64,000 nucleotides of DNA, taken from NCBI RefSeq assembly GCF_016861565.1, contig NZ_BOLK01000001.1:62001-126000 (forward strand), written 5' to 3'. The translations under genes were made by a program, and so were the position numbers. Origin of the DNA: Secundilactobacillus yichangensis (GTDB taxonomy: Bacteria; Bacillota; Bacilli; Lactobacillales; Lactobacillaceae). A model generated the notes under the pieces. It was not told where the DNA came from. It worked only from the letters and a program-made list of their open reading frames with translations, and ran no database searches. Shown here piece after piece: positions 55,418 through 63,486 of this stretch; the stretch's first letter is position 1; each line of letters starts with the position of its first letter.

Positions 55418-57301
55418 ATGCAAACATTAAGAGCAGAAGGATTGACTCGAACATACGGCGAAAAGACGCTGTTTGATAAGGTCGATTTCATTATTAACGA
55501 AAATGATCGAATTGGTTTAATTGGGACCAATGGTAGTGGCAAAACCAGCTTATTAAATACGTTAGCTGGGCTGGCGCAATATTCGGGTGACATTATTACC
55601 CCCAATGACTACTCCATTGCTTATTTGAAACAAGAACCAGAATTCAACGACGAGCAGACCATTATGGATGCCGTCTTTTCTGGTTCGCAAAAGGTGTTTA
55701 AAATTATCCGCCGTTACGAAGATACCCTAGCGGCGTACAGCGACGATCCGGCAGATAAGAAGAAACAGCAGCAGTACATGGATGCCGAAGCACAAATGAA
55801 CGAAGCTGACGCTTGGAACGCTGAAAGCGACGTTAAAACCATTTTGACGCAGCTGCACATTAGTGATTTAAACCAGCAAATGGGCACCTTATCCGGCGGT
55901 CAGCGGAAGCGGGTTGGCCTAGCACAGGTCTTGATTCAGGCGCCAGATCTGTTGTTACTGGATGAACCCACCAACCACTTGGACTTTGATTCCATTGATT
56001 GGCTGGAGAAATACTTAGCGAACTATAAGGGTGCTTTACTGGTCGTTACCCATGACCGTTACTTCTTGGATCAAGTGGCTAACCATATTTGGGAACTGTC
56101 TTTTGGCCGCTTATTTCACTATGACGGCAATTACCAGGACTACGTTGGCCAAAAAGCTGAACGAGTGGAACAAGAAGCCAATGCTGATCACAAGCAGCAA
56201 CAGCTCTACAAGCAGGAACTGGCTTGGATGAAGGCTGGTGCTCACGCCCGTTCGACCAAACAGCAGGCACGGATCAACCGGTTTAATGATCTCAAAGAAA
56301 ATATGGGCAATACACCTACTGAACAGGACGTTTCCATTGATTTGGGTCAGGCACGACTGGGCAAGCAGGTGATTGAGCTCAAAGATGCTAACTTAAAATT
56401 AGATGATCACGTAATTTTAAAGGACTTCAACCTGCTGATTCAAGCCGGGGACCGAATCGGGATCTCTGGTGAAAATGGCGCCGGTAAATCGTCTCTCTTA
56501 AACGTCATGGCACAACGGCTGCCGCTTGACTCAGGGACTATTACAATTGGTGAAACGGTTAAGATGGCCTATTACACGCAACGGACAGAACCAATTCCAG
56601 ACGATAAGCGAATTATTAACTACCTTAGCGAGGTTGGTAATAACGTCACTGATAAAAGCGGTCATTCAATTTCAGTTTCAGAACTGCTGGAGCAATTCCT
56701 GTTTCCACGGTTTATGCACGGGACTTTGATTCGTAAACTCTCCGGCGGTGAAAAACGGCGGCTGTACCTACTGAAATTATTGATGGAACAGCCCAATGTT
56801 CTGTTCTTGGATGAACCGACCAATGATTTGGATATTTCCACACTAACGGTACTGGAAGATTACGTTAATCATTTTAACGGTACCGTTATTACCGTCTCTC
56901 ATGACCGTTATTTCTTGGACAAGGTGGCAGATAAGCTACTGATTTTTGATGGTAACGGCAAAATTGAGCGTTACAGCGGGTTATTTACCGACTACTTAGC
57001 CGGTCAGAAGAAGACGCAGTCGAGCAGCAAGAAGGCAGCTCCCAAACCGAAGTCGGAACCCGTTGCACCAGCTAAACAGGAAAAGACTAAGCTCACTTAC
57101 AAGGAACAATTAGAGTGGGATGGAATCGAAGATGAAATTGACGCGCTAGAAAAGAAAAAAGCCGATTTGCAGTCAAAGATGACCCAAAACGGCGATAATT
57201 ATGATAAATTAGCTACATTACAATCTGATTTTGAAGCAACGGACCATCAACTGGACGAAAAAATGGCCCGGTGGGATTATTTAAGCCAGTACGTTGACTA
57301 A
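55418..57301 (+). CDS. ABC-F family ATPase
   Basis: 627-residue cytosolic protein with two ABC ATPase domains and no membrane segment. Walker A motifs are at 36-43 and 351-358, with LSGGQRKRVGL and LSGGEKRRLYL signatures and LLDEPTNHLD / FLDEPTNDLD Walker B motifs. A linker lies between (about 240-310) and a charged coiled-coil C-terminal domain follows (about 545-627). Size and tail resemble YfmR/Uup-type proteins, which rescue stalled ribosomes (e.g. at polyproline), rather than antibiotic resistance ABC-Fs. Four bases after cca; 19 before thyA. Confidence 0.9.
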   Translation: MQTLRAEGLTRTYGEKTLFDKVDFIINENDRIGLIGTNGSGKTSLLNTLAGLAQYSGDIITPNDYSIAYLKQEPEFNDEQTIMDAVFSGSQKVFKIIRRYEDTLAAYSDDPADKKKQQQYMDAEAQMNEADAWNAESDVKTILTQLHISDLNQQMGTLSGGQRKRVGLAQVLIQAPDLLLLDEPTNHLDFDSIDWLEKYLANYKGALLVVTHDRYFLDQVANHIWELSFGRLFHYDGNYQDYVGQKAERVEQEANADHKQQQLYKQELAWMKAGAHARSTKQQARINRFNDLKENMGNTPTEQDVSIDLGQARLGKQVIELKDANLKLDDHVILKDFNLLIQAGDRIGISGENGAGKSSLLNVMAQRLPLDSGTITIGETVKMAYYTQRTEPIPDDKRIINYLSEVGNNVTDKSGHSISVSELLEQFLFPRFMHGTLIRKLSGGEKRRLYLLKLLMEQPNVLFLDEPTNDLDISTLTVLEDYVNHFNGTVITVSHDRYFLDKVADKLLIFDGNGKIERYSGLFTDYLAGQKKTQSSSKKAAPKPKSEPVAPAKQEKTKLTYKEQLEWDGIEDEIDALEKKKADLQSKMTQNGDNYDKLATLQSDFEATDHQLDEKMARWDYLSQYVD

Positions 57302-57320
57302 GGAATAGGAGAGGTTGCTC

Positions 57321-58271
57321 ATGCTTGAAGACGCGTATTTAAATATGGAACGCTATGTTTTGGAGAACGGCCATCGCAAATCTGATCGGACGGGGACGGG
57401 AACCATCAGCGTCTTTGGTTATCAAATGCGTTTTGATCTTAGCCAAGGATTTCCGTTACTCACGACTAAAAAAGTACCCTTTGGCCTCATTAAAAGCGAA
57501 CTGCTTTGGTTCTTGCATGGTGATACGAACATTCAGTTTTTATTAAAACATCACAACCACATCTGGGATGAATGGGCGTTTAAGAAATTTGCCGAATCAA
57601 ACGATTATCACGGTCCGGATATGACTGATTTCGGTCGTCGTTCACTAGTTGATGAAGACTTCAACAAGGTGTACAAGGAACAAAAGAAGGCCTTTTGCAA
57701 ACGAATCGTTGAAGACGATGATTTTGCGGCTAAATACGGCTCTTTAGGCAACGTCTACGGCGCCCAATGGCGGGCGTGGAAAACGAGTAAGGGTGACACC
57801 ATCGACCAAATCAGCAACGTTTTGGACACTTTAAGGACCCATCCTGATTCGCGGCGTATGATCGTTTCAGCTTGGAATCCGGAAGATGTGCCTGGCATGG
57901 CGATTCCACCTTGCCACACCATGTTCCAGTTTTACGTCAATGATGGTAAGCTGAGCTGCCAATTATACCAGCGGTCTGCTGACATTTTCCTCGGGGTACC
58001 GTTTAACATTGCCAGTTATGCTTTGCTGACAAATTTGATTGCTAAAGAAGTTGGCCTAGAACCCGGCGATTTTGTACACACCTTTGGCGATGCCCACATT
58101 TACAGTAATCACATTGAACAGGTGAAGACTCAGCTTTCACGAACCCCTGCGCAAGCACCGCAATTGGTCCTGAACCCTGACAAGTCCAGTATCTTTGACT
58201 ATGACATGGATGATATTAGCGTGACCAATTACCATCCGGCACCAGCTATTAAGGCGCCAGTCGCAGTTTAA
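57321..58271 (+). CDS. thyA: Thymidylate synthase
   Basis: 316-residue ThyA that methylates dUMP to dTMP using methylenetetrahydrofolate. RTGTGTIS near the N-terminus, catalytic C198 in [12 protein letters not shown] and [18 protein letters not shown] are intact. ATG follows GAGAGG by seven bases. Coupled with dfrA, which recycles the dihydrofolate it makes. Confidence 0.98.
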   Translation: MLEDAYLNMERYVLENGHRKSDRTGTGTISVFGYQMRFDLSQGFPLLTTKKVPFGLIKSELLWFLHGDTNIQFLLKHHNHIWDEWAFKKFAESNDYHGPDMTDFGRRSLVDEDFNKVYKEQKKAFCKRIVEDDDFAAKYGSLGNVYGAQWRAWKTSKGDTIDQISNVLDTLRTHPDSRRMIVSAWNPEDVPGMAIPPCHTMFQFYVNDGKLSCQLYQRSADIFLGVPFNIASYALLTNLIAKEVGLEPGDFVHTFGDAHIYSNHIEQVKTQLSRTPAQAPQLVLNPDKSSIFDYDMDDISVTNYHPAPAIKAPVAV

Positions 58272-58282
58272 GGGGTGATCTC

Positions 58283-58771
58283 ATGATATTTATTTGGGCG
58301 GAAGATCAGCAGCACGCAATCGGCCACAAAGGGACACTGCCATGGCATTTACCAGCTGATATGGCGTTTTTCAAGCAGCACACCATTGGCAATACTTTGA
58401 TTTCTGGCAGCCGGACGTTTGCCAGCTACAAGAAGCCATTGCCGCACCGTAAAAACATCGTGCTGACAACTCGGACAGCTACCGATTATCCTAGTGGTGT
58501 AGAAGTGCTGCACAGTGCCGCTGAAGTGGTGGCGTACGAACGTGCTCACCCTGATGAAACGGTGATGATCAGCGGTGGCGCACGGGTCTTTAAAAGCTTG
58601 CTGCCGTATGTTGATACTCTGTTGCGAACGCGTGTACAGCACACCTTCAAAGCAGATACTTACATGCCTGAGATTGATTACCGCCAGTTTGAACTGGTGG
58701 AATCGTCTACTCATGAACCTGACGAGAAAAACCCCTATGGCTTAATTTTTGAGCGCTGGCAGCGACGCTAA
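58283..58771 (+). CDS. dfrA: Dihydrofolate reductase
   Basis: 162-residue NADPH-dependent enzyme reducing dihydrofolate. AIGHKGTLPWHLPADM is the substrate-binding region, with the catalytic acid in the PADM helix; ISGGARVF is the NADPH motif. Starts 11 bases after thyA; last gene of the cca operon. Confidence 0.97.
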   Translation: MIFIWAEDQQHAIGHKGTLPWHLPADMAFFKQHTIGNTLISGSRTFASYKKPLPHRKNIVLTTRTATDYPSGVEVLHSAAEVVAYERAHPDETVMISGGARVFKSLLPYVDTLLRTRVQHTFKADTYMPEIDYRQFELVESSTHEPDEKNPYGLIFERWQRR

Positions 58772-58790
58772 AAACTATCAAAGGGTGTGA

Positions 58791-58893
58791 CACAACTCGC
58801 TAGATTCCAGAATATAATACCAAAGAACGCTATTCCGATGGGTTTTATCGGGATGGCGTTCTTTGGTGTTATATGGCTGGAATCTGAGTTGTG
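58791..58893. repeat. Long near-perfect inverted repeat (hairpin) after dfrA
   Basis: Arms 58791-58839 and 58847-58893 pair over about 45 bp around a 7-base loop. Nearly all non-Watson-Crick positions are G-U in RNA (e.g. ATACC against GGTGT), with only small bulges (GCT, CC). No T tract follows, so it is not a standard terminator. It could be a small repeat element (MITE-like) or a stable 3' UTR structure of dfrA. Confidence 0.8.
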
Positions 58894-59057
58894 GAACAGG
58901 CTAAGGCCATATTCAAGTAATGAACTAAAGTAAATTTTAAGATGTGTTTTAGCCAAGAGGTTAGATTAAATTCTTGTCGATATAAACTTATGTCACAACT
59001 TGTTTGATTTGATTAATGTTTGAATAGTTTAGCAAAATCTCAGAATAATATTCTTTG

Positions 59058-59072
59058 AATTTTCTGAACGAA
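59058..59072 (+). promoter_or_regulatory. Possible half-matched CodY box upstream of liv
   Basis: AATTTTCTGAACGAA matches the CodY consensus AATTTTCWGAAAATT at the first 11 of 15 positions. Weak, but placed upstream of the liv promoter, where CodY control of branched-chain amino acid uptake would make sense. The surrounding 58894-59186 region is AT-rich and has no gene. Confidence 0.3.
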
Positions 59073-59186
59073 TATTAAAAAATATTTTATTGAAGTCGAC
59101 TGCCTAAAAACTCTGCTATAGCGGTATTTATTTAATATTATTATTAATAAACATCTGATAATGTAATGAAAAGCATTAAATAATTG

Positions 59187-59215
59187 TTGACGAATTCTGA
59201 GTTTTCAATTATAGT
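59187..59215 (+). promoter_or_regulatory. Promoter of the liv leader and operon
   Basis: TTGACG and TATAGT separated by 17 bases; predicted start near 59222. Confidence 0.7.
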
Positions 59216-59262
59216 TATTGCATTCAACAAGTCCCAAAAATTCTGACAGGAGGTTACATCAC

Positions 59263-59355
59263 ATGAAAAATTCAACTGTTCAACAATTTAACGTAACCTC
59301 TGCTCGTCAGAATTTAGTCTTATTATTAAAAACCAAGGACGCAACTATTAGCTAG
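59263..59355 (+). CDS. Leader peptide of the liv operon
   Basis: 30 codons preceded by CAGGAGG. The peptide contains NLVLLLKT: codons 18-22 are TTA GTC TTA TTA TTA (59314-59328), a Leu/Val run ahead of a branched-chain amino acid importer. Low complexity otherwise and no homology recognised. It is interpreted as a ribosome-sensing attenuator peptide because an intrinsic terminator follows 85 bases downstream. Confidence 0.75.
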   Translation: MKNSTVQQFNVTSARQNLVLLLKTKDATIS

Positions 59356-59473
59356 TAGTTAATCTACTAATTAAATTAAGTTGAGCCCTTATTAGTGCGT
59401 TTTTAATGATGAGGGCTTGATGATTAAATTCTGACTTTAGACCTCATTCATTAAATTGAATGAGGTTTTTTTA
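59306..59473 (+). promoter_or_regulatory. Transcription attenuator controlling livJHMGF
   Basis: The segment GTCAGAATTTAGTC (59306-59319), which overlaps the first Leu/Val control codons, is complementary to GATTAAATTCTGAC (59422-59435) over 14 bp with one G-U. Five bases later the terminator stem ACCTCATTCA (59441-59450) / TGAATGAGGT (59457-59466) plus T7 begins. Additional hairpins TAGTAG/CTACTA (59354-59369, at the stop codon) and AGCCCT/AGGGCT (59384-59417) lie between. The elements are seen; the switching model is inferred. Confidence 0.72.
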
Positions 59474-59560
59474 TTGCTTTGACACGGGGAGGGAAGCTCG
59501 TCAGGCAAGCCGCATCATACATACATCACACATATTACATGAGGAAAGTAGGAGAAACTT

Positions 59561-60757
59561 ATGAAGAAAAGTATGATTAAACGCATTACAGGAATCGCCG
59601 CTATTGCTATGTCAGCCGCGATCTTTGCCGGCTGTTCAACCGCTAAAACATCTAGTCAAGGAAATGACCAGACTGGTAATACCGTTAAGATTGGAGTCAA
59701 CTTGGAACTCTCTGGTGCTGCTGGTGGCTACGGGAACCAGATGAAGCAAGGCATTCAGATGGCAACTAGTGAGATCAACGGTAAAGGCGGTATTAACGTC
59801 GACGGTAAAAAGAAGAAGATCAAGTTGATCATCAAAGATAACAAGACGTCAACCAGCACATCCGCATCCGTTGCCGCACAACTGGCGAATAACGATAAGG
59901 TCAACGCCATTATCGGGACGGCGACTACGAACGCCGGTACCGCGGCCATCCCAAATGAAACGAAAGCTAAGGTACCAGCTTTGAGCCCATCCGCAACTGA
60001 TCCTAACTTCACGCTGCAAAAGAATGGCAAAGTTCAGCCATACGTCTTCCGGGCATGTTACCAAAATAACTTCCAAGGCGGTACCGGTGCCAAATTCATC
60101 TACAACAATTTGAAGGCTAAACGGGTTGCCGTGCTTGGTGATAACTCAACCGATTACGGAACTGGACTAGCCAAGTCATTTAAGAAGCAGTTCAAAGGTA
60201 AAGTCGTTGATACCCAATACTTCTCAGCTGGCGACAAAGATTTCAACGCCATCTTGACTTCGTTTAAGAATAAGAAAGTTGACGCAATCTACGCGCCAGG
60301 TTACTACTCAGAAATCGGTTTGATCATCAAGCAAGCCCGTCAAATCGGTTTGAACGTCCCAATTGTTGGTTCTGATGGAATGGCTGATGCTAAACTGGTT
60401 CAAATTGCCGGTGCCAAGAACGCCTCAAATATTTACTACACCACGCCATTTTCACAAACGGTTGCTCAGAAGAACCCAACCGCTGCGAAGTTTTTGAAGG
60501 CCTACAAAGCACGTTACCACACTGATGCACCAACTTTCTCAGCATTGGCATACGATTCAACATACATGATCAAACAAGCCATTGAAAGCCAAAAATCAGC
60601 TAACTCCGTAAAGATCACTAAGGGATTGGCTAACATCAAGAACTTCGATGGTGTGACTGGTAAGATTTCCATCGACGGTAACCATGACGCCGACAAGCCA
60701 ATTGCAGTTGAACACTTGAACAATGGTAAAGTCGTTGGTTCAACTCAAATCAAGTAA
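59561..60757 (+). CDS. livJ: Branched-chain amino acid ABC transporter, substrate-binding lipoprotein
   Basis: 398-residue extracellular binding protein. A lipoprotein signal ends in FAGC with lipidated C25. The mature part begins with VKIGVNLELSGAAGGYG, typical of the Peripla_BP_6 (LivJ/LivK) fold, and continues with IGTATTNAGTAAIP and SPSATDP segments that line the ligand site. AGTAGGAG precedes ATG. First gene of the operon; Leu/Ile/Val specificity is supported by the LivHMGF partners and the Leu/Val leader peptide. Confidence 0.92.
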   Translation: MKKSMIKRITGIAAIAMSAAIFAGCSTAKTSSQGNDQTGNTVKIGVNLELSGAAGGYGNQMKQGIQMATSEINGKGGINVDGKKKKIKLIIKDNKTSTSTSASVAAQLANNDKVNAIIGTATTNAGTAAIPNETKAKVPALSPSATDPNFTLQKNGKVQPYVFRACYQNNFQGGTGAKFIYNNLKAKRVAVLGDNSTDYGTGLAKSFKKQFKGKVVDTQYFSAGDKDFNAILTSFKNKKVDAIYAPGYYSEIGLIIKQARQIGLNVPIVGSDGMADAKLVQIAGAKNASNIYYTTPFSQTVAQKNPTAAKFLKAYKARYHTDAPTFSALAYDSTYMIKQAIESQKSANSVKITKGLANIKNFDGVTGKISIDGNHDADKPIAVEHLNNGKVVGSTQIK

Positions 60758-60765
60758 GCATCAAT

Positions 60766-60840
60766 GAGCTTCCCGTTTGGGGGCTCTCGTGAACAGACCA
60801 CGTCGTCTGCTGACGAGGGTCTCCGAGTTGGAGCTCAACT
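60766..60840 (+). ncRNA. Three consecutive stem-loops between livJ and livH
   Basis: GAGCTTCC/GGGGGCTC (60766-60786), AGACC-A-CGTC/GACG-A-GGGTCT (60795-60822) and AGTTG/CAACT (60826-60840). No T tract. Such structures after binding-protein genes usually stabilise the upstream mRNA, giving more LivJ than permease. Confidence 0.55.
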
Positions 60841-60860
60841 ACATAAAGGAGGGTGACACC

Positions 60861-61739
60861 TTGACAACACTCTTTCAACAATTGATAAACGGTCTTTCGC
60901 TGGGCAGTATCTACGCGTTGCTGGCGCTGGGCTACACCATGGTTTACGGGATTATCAAACTGATCAACTTCGCCCATGGTGACATCTACATGCTGGGGGC
61001 ATTCTGGGGTTATTACACGATCAACTTTTGGCATTTTAATTTTATTTTCGCCCTGTTATCTGCCATGCTCGTCTGTGCCGTAGCTGGAGTGGTGATTGAA
61101 TACTTCGCTTACCGGCCATTACGGCATGCGCCTCGAATCACAGCACTAATTACTGCCATTGGGGTTTCGTATTTTCTGGAAAACGGCATGTCCTACCTTT
61201 ATGGTGCCGACACCCGTGATTTCCCCCAGGTTATCAAACAGGTGAACTTCAACCTTTGGGGTGTACGGGTTTCAAATATTCAGATTTTAATTTTAGTTAC
61301 TGCTTGTTTACTGATGATCCTGTTGCAATTGATTATTAAGAAAACCAAGATGGGCCGGGCAATGCGGGCCGTTTCCGTTGATCCTGACGCCGCTGAGCTG
61401 GTGGGGATCAACATTAACCGAACGATTTCCTTTACCTTCGCATTAGGCTCATCCATGGCCGGTGCCGCCGGCGTGCTGATCGGGTTGTATTACAATTCCA
61501 TCGATCCGCTGATGGGGATGACACCTGGGATCAAAGCCTTTGTTGCCGCTGTTGTCGGTGGTATCGGTTCTGTTCCGGGAGCTTCTCTAGGTGGTTTCTT
61601 AATTGGGTTGCTGGAAACGGCTGTTCAATCCGTTGGCCTATCTGCCTACAAGGACGCCGCGGTTTACCTGGTCTTGATCATTATCCTGCTGGTTCTGCCA
61701 TCAGGAATCTTCGGTAAAAACGTCAAAGAAAAGGTTTAG
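60861..61739 (+). CDS. livH: Branched-chain amino acid ABC transporter permease LivH
   Basis: 292-residue permease with about eight helices; the LivH opening QLINGLSLGSIYALLALGYT and NFAHGDIYMLGAF are evident. The TTG at 60861 follows AAAGGAGGGTGA by a good distance; the frame is open further upstream through the stem-loops but without a start. Stop is adjacent to livM. Confidence 0.92.
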   Translation: MTTLFQQLINGLSLGSIYALLALGYTMVYGIIKLINFAHGDIYMLGAFWGYYTINFWHFNFIFALLSAMLVCAVAGVVIEYFAYRPLRHAPRITALITAIGVSYFLENGMSYLYGADTRDFPQVIKQVNFNLWGVRVSNIQILILVTACLLMILLQLIIKKTKMGRAMRAVSVDPDAAELVGININRTISFTFALGSSMAGAAGVLIGLYYNSIDPLMGMTPGIKAFVAAVVGGIGSVPGASLGGFLIGLLETAVQSVGLSAYKDAAVYLVLIIILLVLPSGIFGKNVKEKV

Positions 61740-61742
61740 GTG

Positions 61743-62708
61743 ATGATTTTGAAAGCAAACTTGAAATACAATATTTGCTGGCTCATTCTGATGGTCGCTG
61801 GCTTTTATTTGATGAACGCCCTGATTTTGGTTGGGGTCATCGATTCATTTCTGGAAAACATGGTGGTCACCATTGGCATTAATATTATTCTGGCAGTGGG
61901 GCTGAACCTGGTTATCGGCTTCGCGGGTCAGTTTTCCCTGGGTCACGCCGGCTTTATGGCAGTGGGGGCTTACGCTACTGCAATCATGATCAGTAAAACC
62001 CCAACCGCTGGCGCTTTTTACCTCTCAATCATTGTGGGGGTGATTGTCGCAATCATCGCCGCACTGATCGTTGGGTTCCCAACGCTGCGGCTTCGCGGTG
62101 ACTATCTGGCAATTGCGACCATGGGAGCCGCTGAAATCATTCGGATCATCATTAATAATCTGAAGATCACCAATGGCCCTTCAGGGATGTTTAACATTCC
62201 CCAATTCGCTACTTGGCCGGTGGTTTATATCATGGTCTGTGTAACCACGATTATTATCGTGAACTTTATTCATAGTCGCGGTGGCCGGGCAGCCTTAGCG
62301 GTTCGAGAAGATGAAATTGCTGCCGAATCTATGGGCATCAACGTGTTTAAATGGAAATTGGCCGCCTTTGTTTTGGGGGCTGCCACTGCTGCTGTCGCGG
62401 GATCCATGCAGGCATCTTACCTGCAAACCATCGCGCCCAGCAACTTCAACATCATGGAATCAATTGCGATTTTGATCATCGTGGTCCTTGGCGGTGTTGG
62501 CAGCATTACGGGGACCTTCGTGGCCGCTACTATCCTGGGTGTGGTGGACGCCGCACTGCAAAACTTTGGTGCGCTGCGAATGGTGATTTACGCACTGGTA
62601 TTGATCCTGATCATGATCTTTAAGCCATCAGGCATCATGGGTTCTAAAGAACTGTCATTCAAGCGGCTCTTCAATCGTAAGAATAAGAAGGTGGGTGCAA
62701 AATCATGA
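61743..62708 (+). CDS. livM: Branched-chain amino acid ABC transporter permease LivM
   Basis: 321-residue permease; NLVIGFAGQFSLGHAGFMAVGAY and LRGDYLAIATMGAAEIIR are the LivM hallmarks. ATG 61743 is chosen over the adjacent GTG at 61740 for spacing from AAAGG. Overlaps livG by four bases. Confidence 0.92.
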   Translation: MILKANLKYNICWLILMVAGFYLMNALILVGVIDSFLENMVVTIGINIILAVGLNLVIGFAGQFSLGHAGFMAVGAYATAIMISKTPTAGAFYLSIIVGVIVAIIAALIVGFPTLRLRGDYLAIATMGAAEIIRIIINNLKITNGPSGMFNIPQFATWPVVYIMVCVTTIIIVNFIHSRGGRAALAVREDEIAAESMGINVFKWKLAAFVLGAATAAVAGSMQASYLQTIAPSNFNIMESIAILIIVVLGGVGSITGTFVAATILGVVDAALQNFGALRMVIYALVLILIMIFKPSGIMGSKELSFKRLFNRKNKKVGAKS

Positions 62709-63484
62709 CAACTTTGCTAAACGTTGAAGATCTGGTAAAAAACTTTGGTGGTCTAACTGCTGTCTCTGATGTGGATATGCACCTCAACGATGACGAATTA
62801 GTCGCTTTGATTGGGCCAAATGGTGCGGGTAAGACGACCTTGTTCAACTTGCTGACCGGCGTCATCGTACCTAGTTCCGGTTCGATTACCTTCCGTAGTA
62901 ATGACGGTCTCATCCCGCTCAACGGAATGAAAACCTACAAAATCGCTAATTTGGGAATGGGCAGGACCTTCCAAAATATTCGGCTGTTCAAAGAACTGAC
63001 CGTATTAGATAACGTACTGATTGCCATGACGGCAAACTACAAAGAGGGCTTTTTACAATCGGTTTTTCGTTCTCCTAAATTCTATAAAACGGAAGCGCGC
63101 ATCCGTCAAGATGCAATCGAGCTCTTGAAAATCTTTGGTCTGCAAGATGACGTGGATCAACTGGCTAAGAACCTGCCATACGGCATTCAAAGACGTTTGG
63201 AAATCGTGCGGAGTTTAGCCATGAAACCGAAAATCCTGTTTCTGGATGAACCCGCAGCCGGGATGAACCCGGAAGAAACGGCAGATTTAACCCGGCTTAT
63301 TCGTCAGGTGCAGCGGGATTTCCACATTACAGTGCTTTTGATTGAACATGATATGTCACTGGTCATGAACCTAGCGTCACGGATCTACGTTTTGGATCAC
63401 GGTTCATTATTGGCGGAAGGTACACCAACTGAAATTCAGCAAAATGATGCTGTCATCAAGGCATATTTGGGTGAGGAGGCATAG
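62705..63484 (+). CDS. livG: Branched-chain amino acid ABC transporter ATPase LivG
   Basis: 259 residues. Walker A GPNGAGKTT (37-45), signature NLPYGIQRRLEIVRSLA (the Y-G variant usual in LivG), and Walker B FLDEPAAGMNP. Overlaps livM by the ATGA; heterodimer partner of LivF. Confidence 0.95.
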   Translation: MTTLLNVEDLVKNFGGLTAVSDVDMHLNDDELVALIGPNGAGKTTLFNLLTGVIVPSSGSITFRSNDGLIPLNGMKTYKIANLGMGRTFQNIRLFKELTVLDNVLIAMTANYKEGFLQSVFRSPKFYKTEARIRQDAIELLKIFGLQDDVDQLAKNLPYGIQRRLEIVRSLAMKPKILFLDEPAAGMNPEETADLTRLIRQVQRDFHITVLLIEHDMSLVMNLASRIYVLDHGSLLAEGTPTEIQQNDAVIKAYLGEEA

Positions 63485-63486
63485 AA

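Noticed and set aside
59474-59560. TTGACA after the liv attenuator as a second promoter
   Set aside because: No -10-like hexamer at 16-19 bases spacing.
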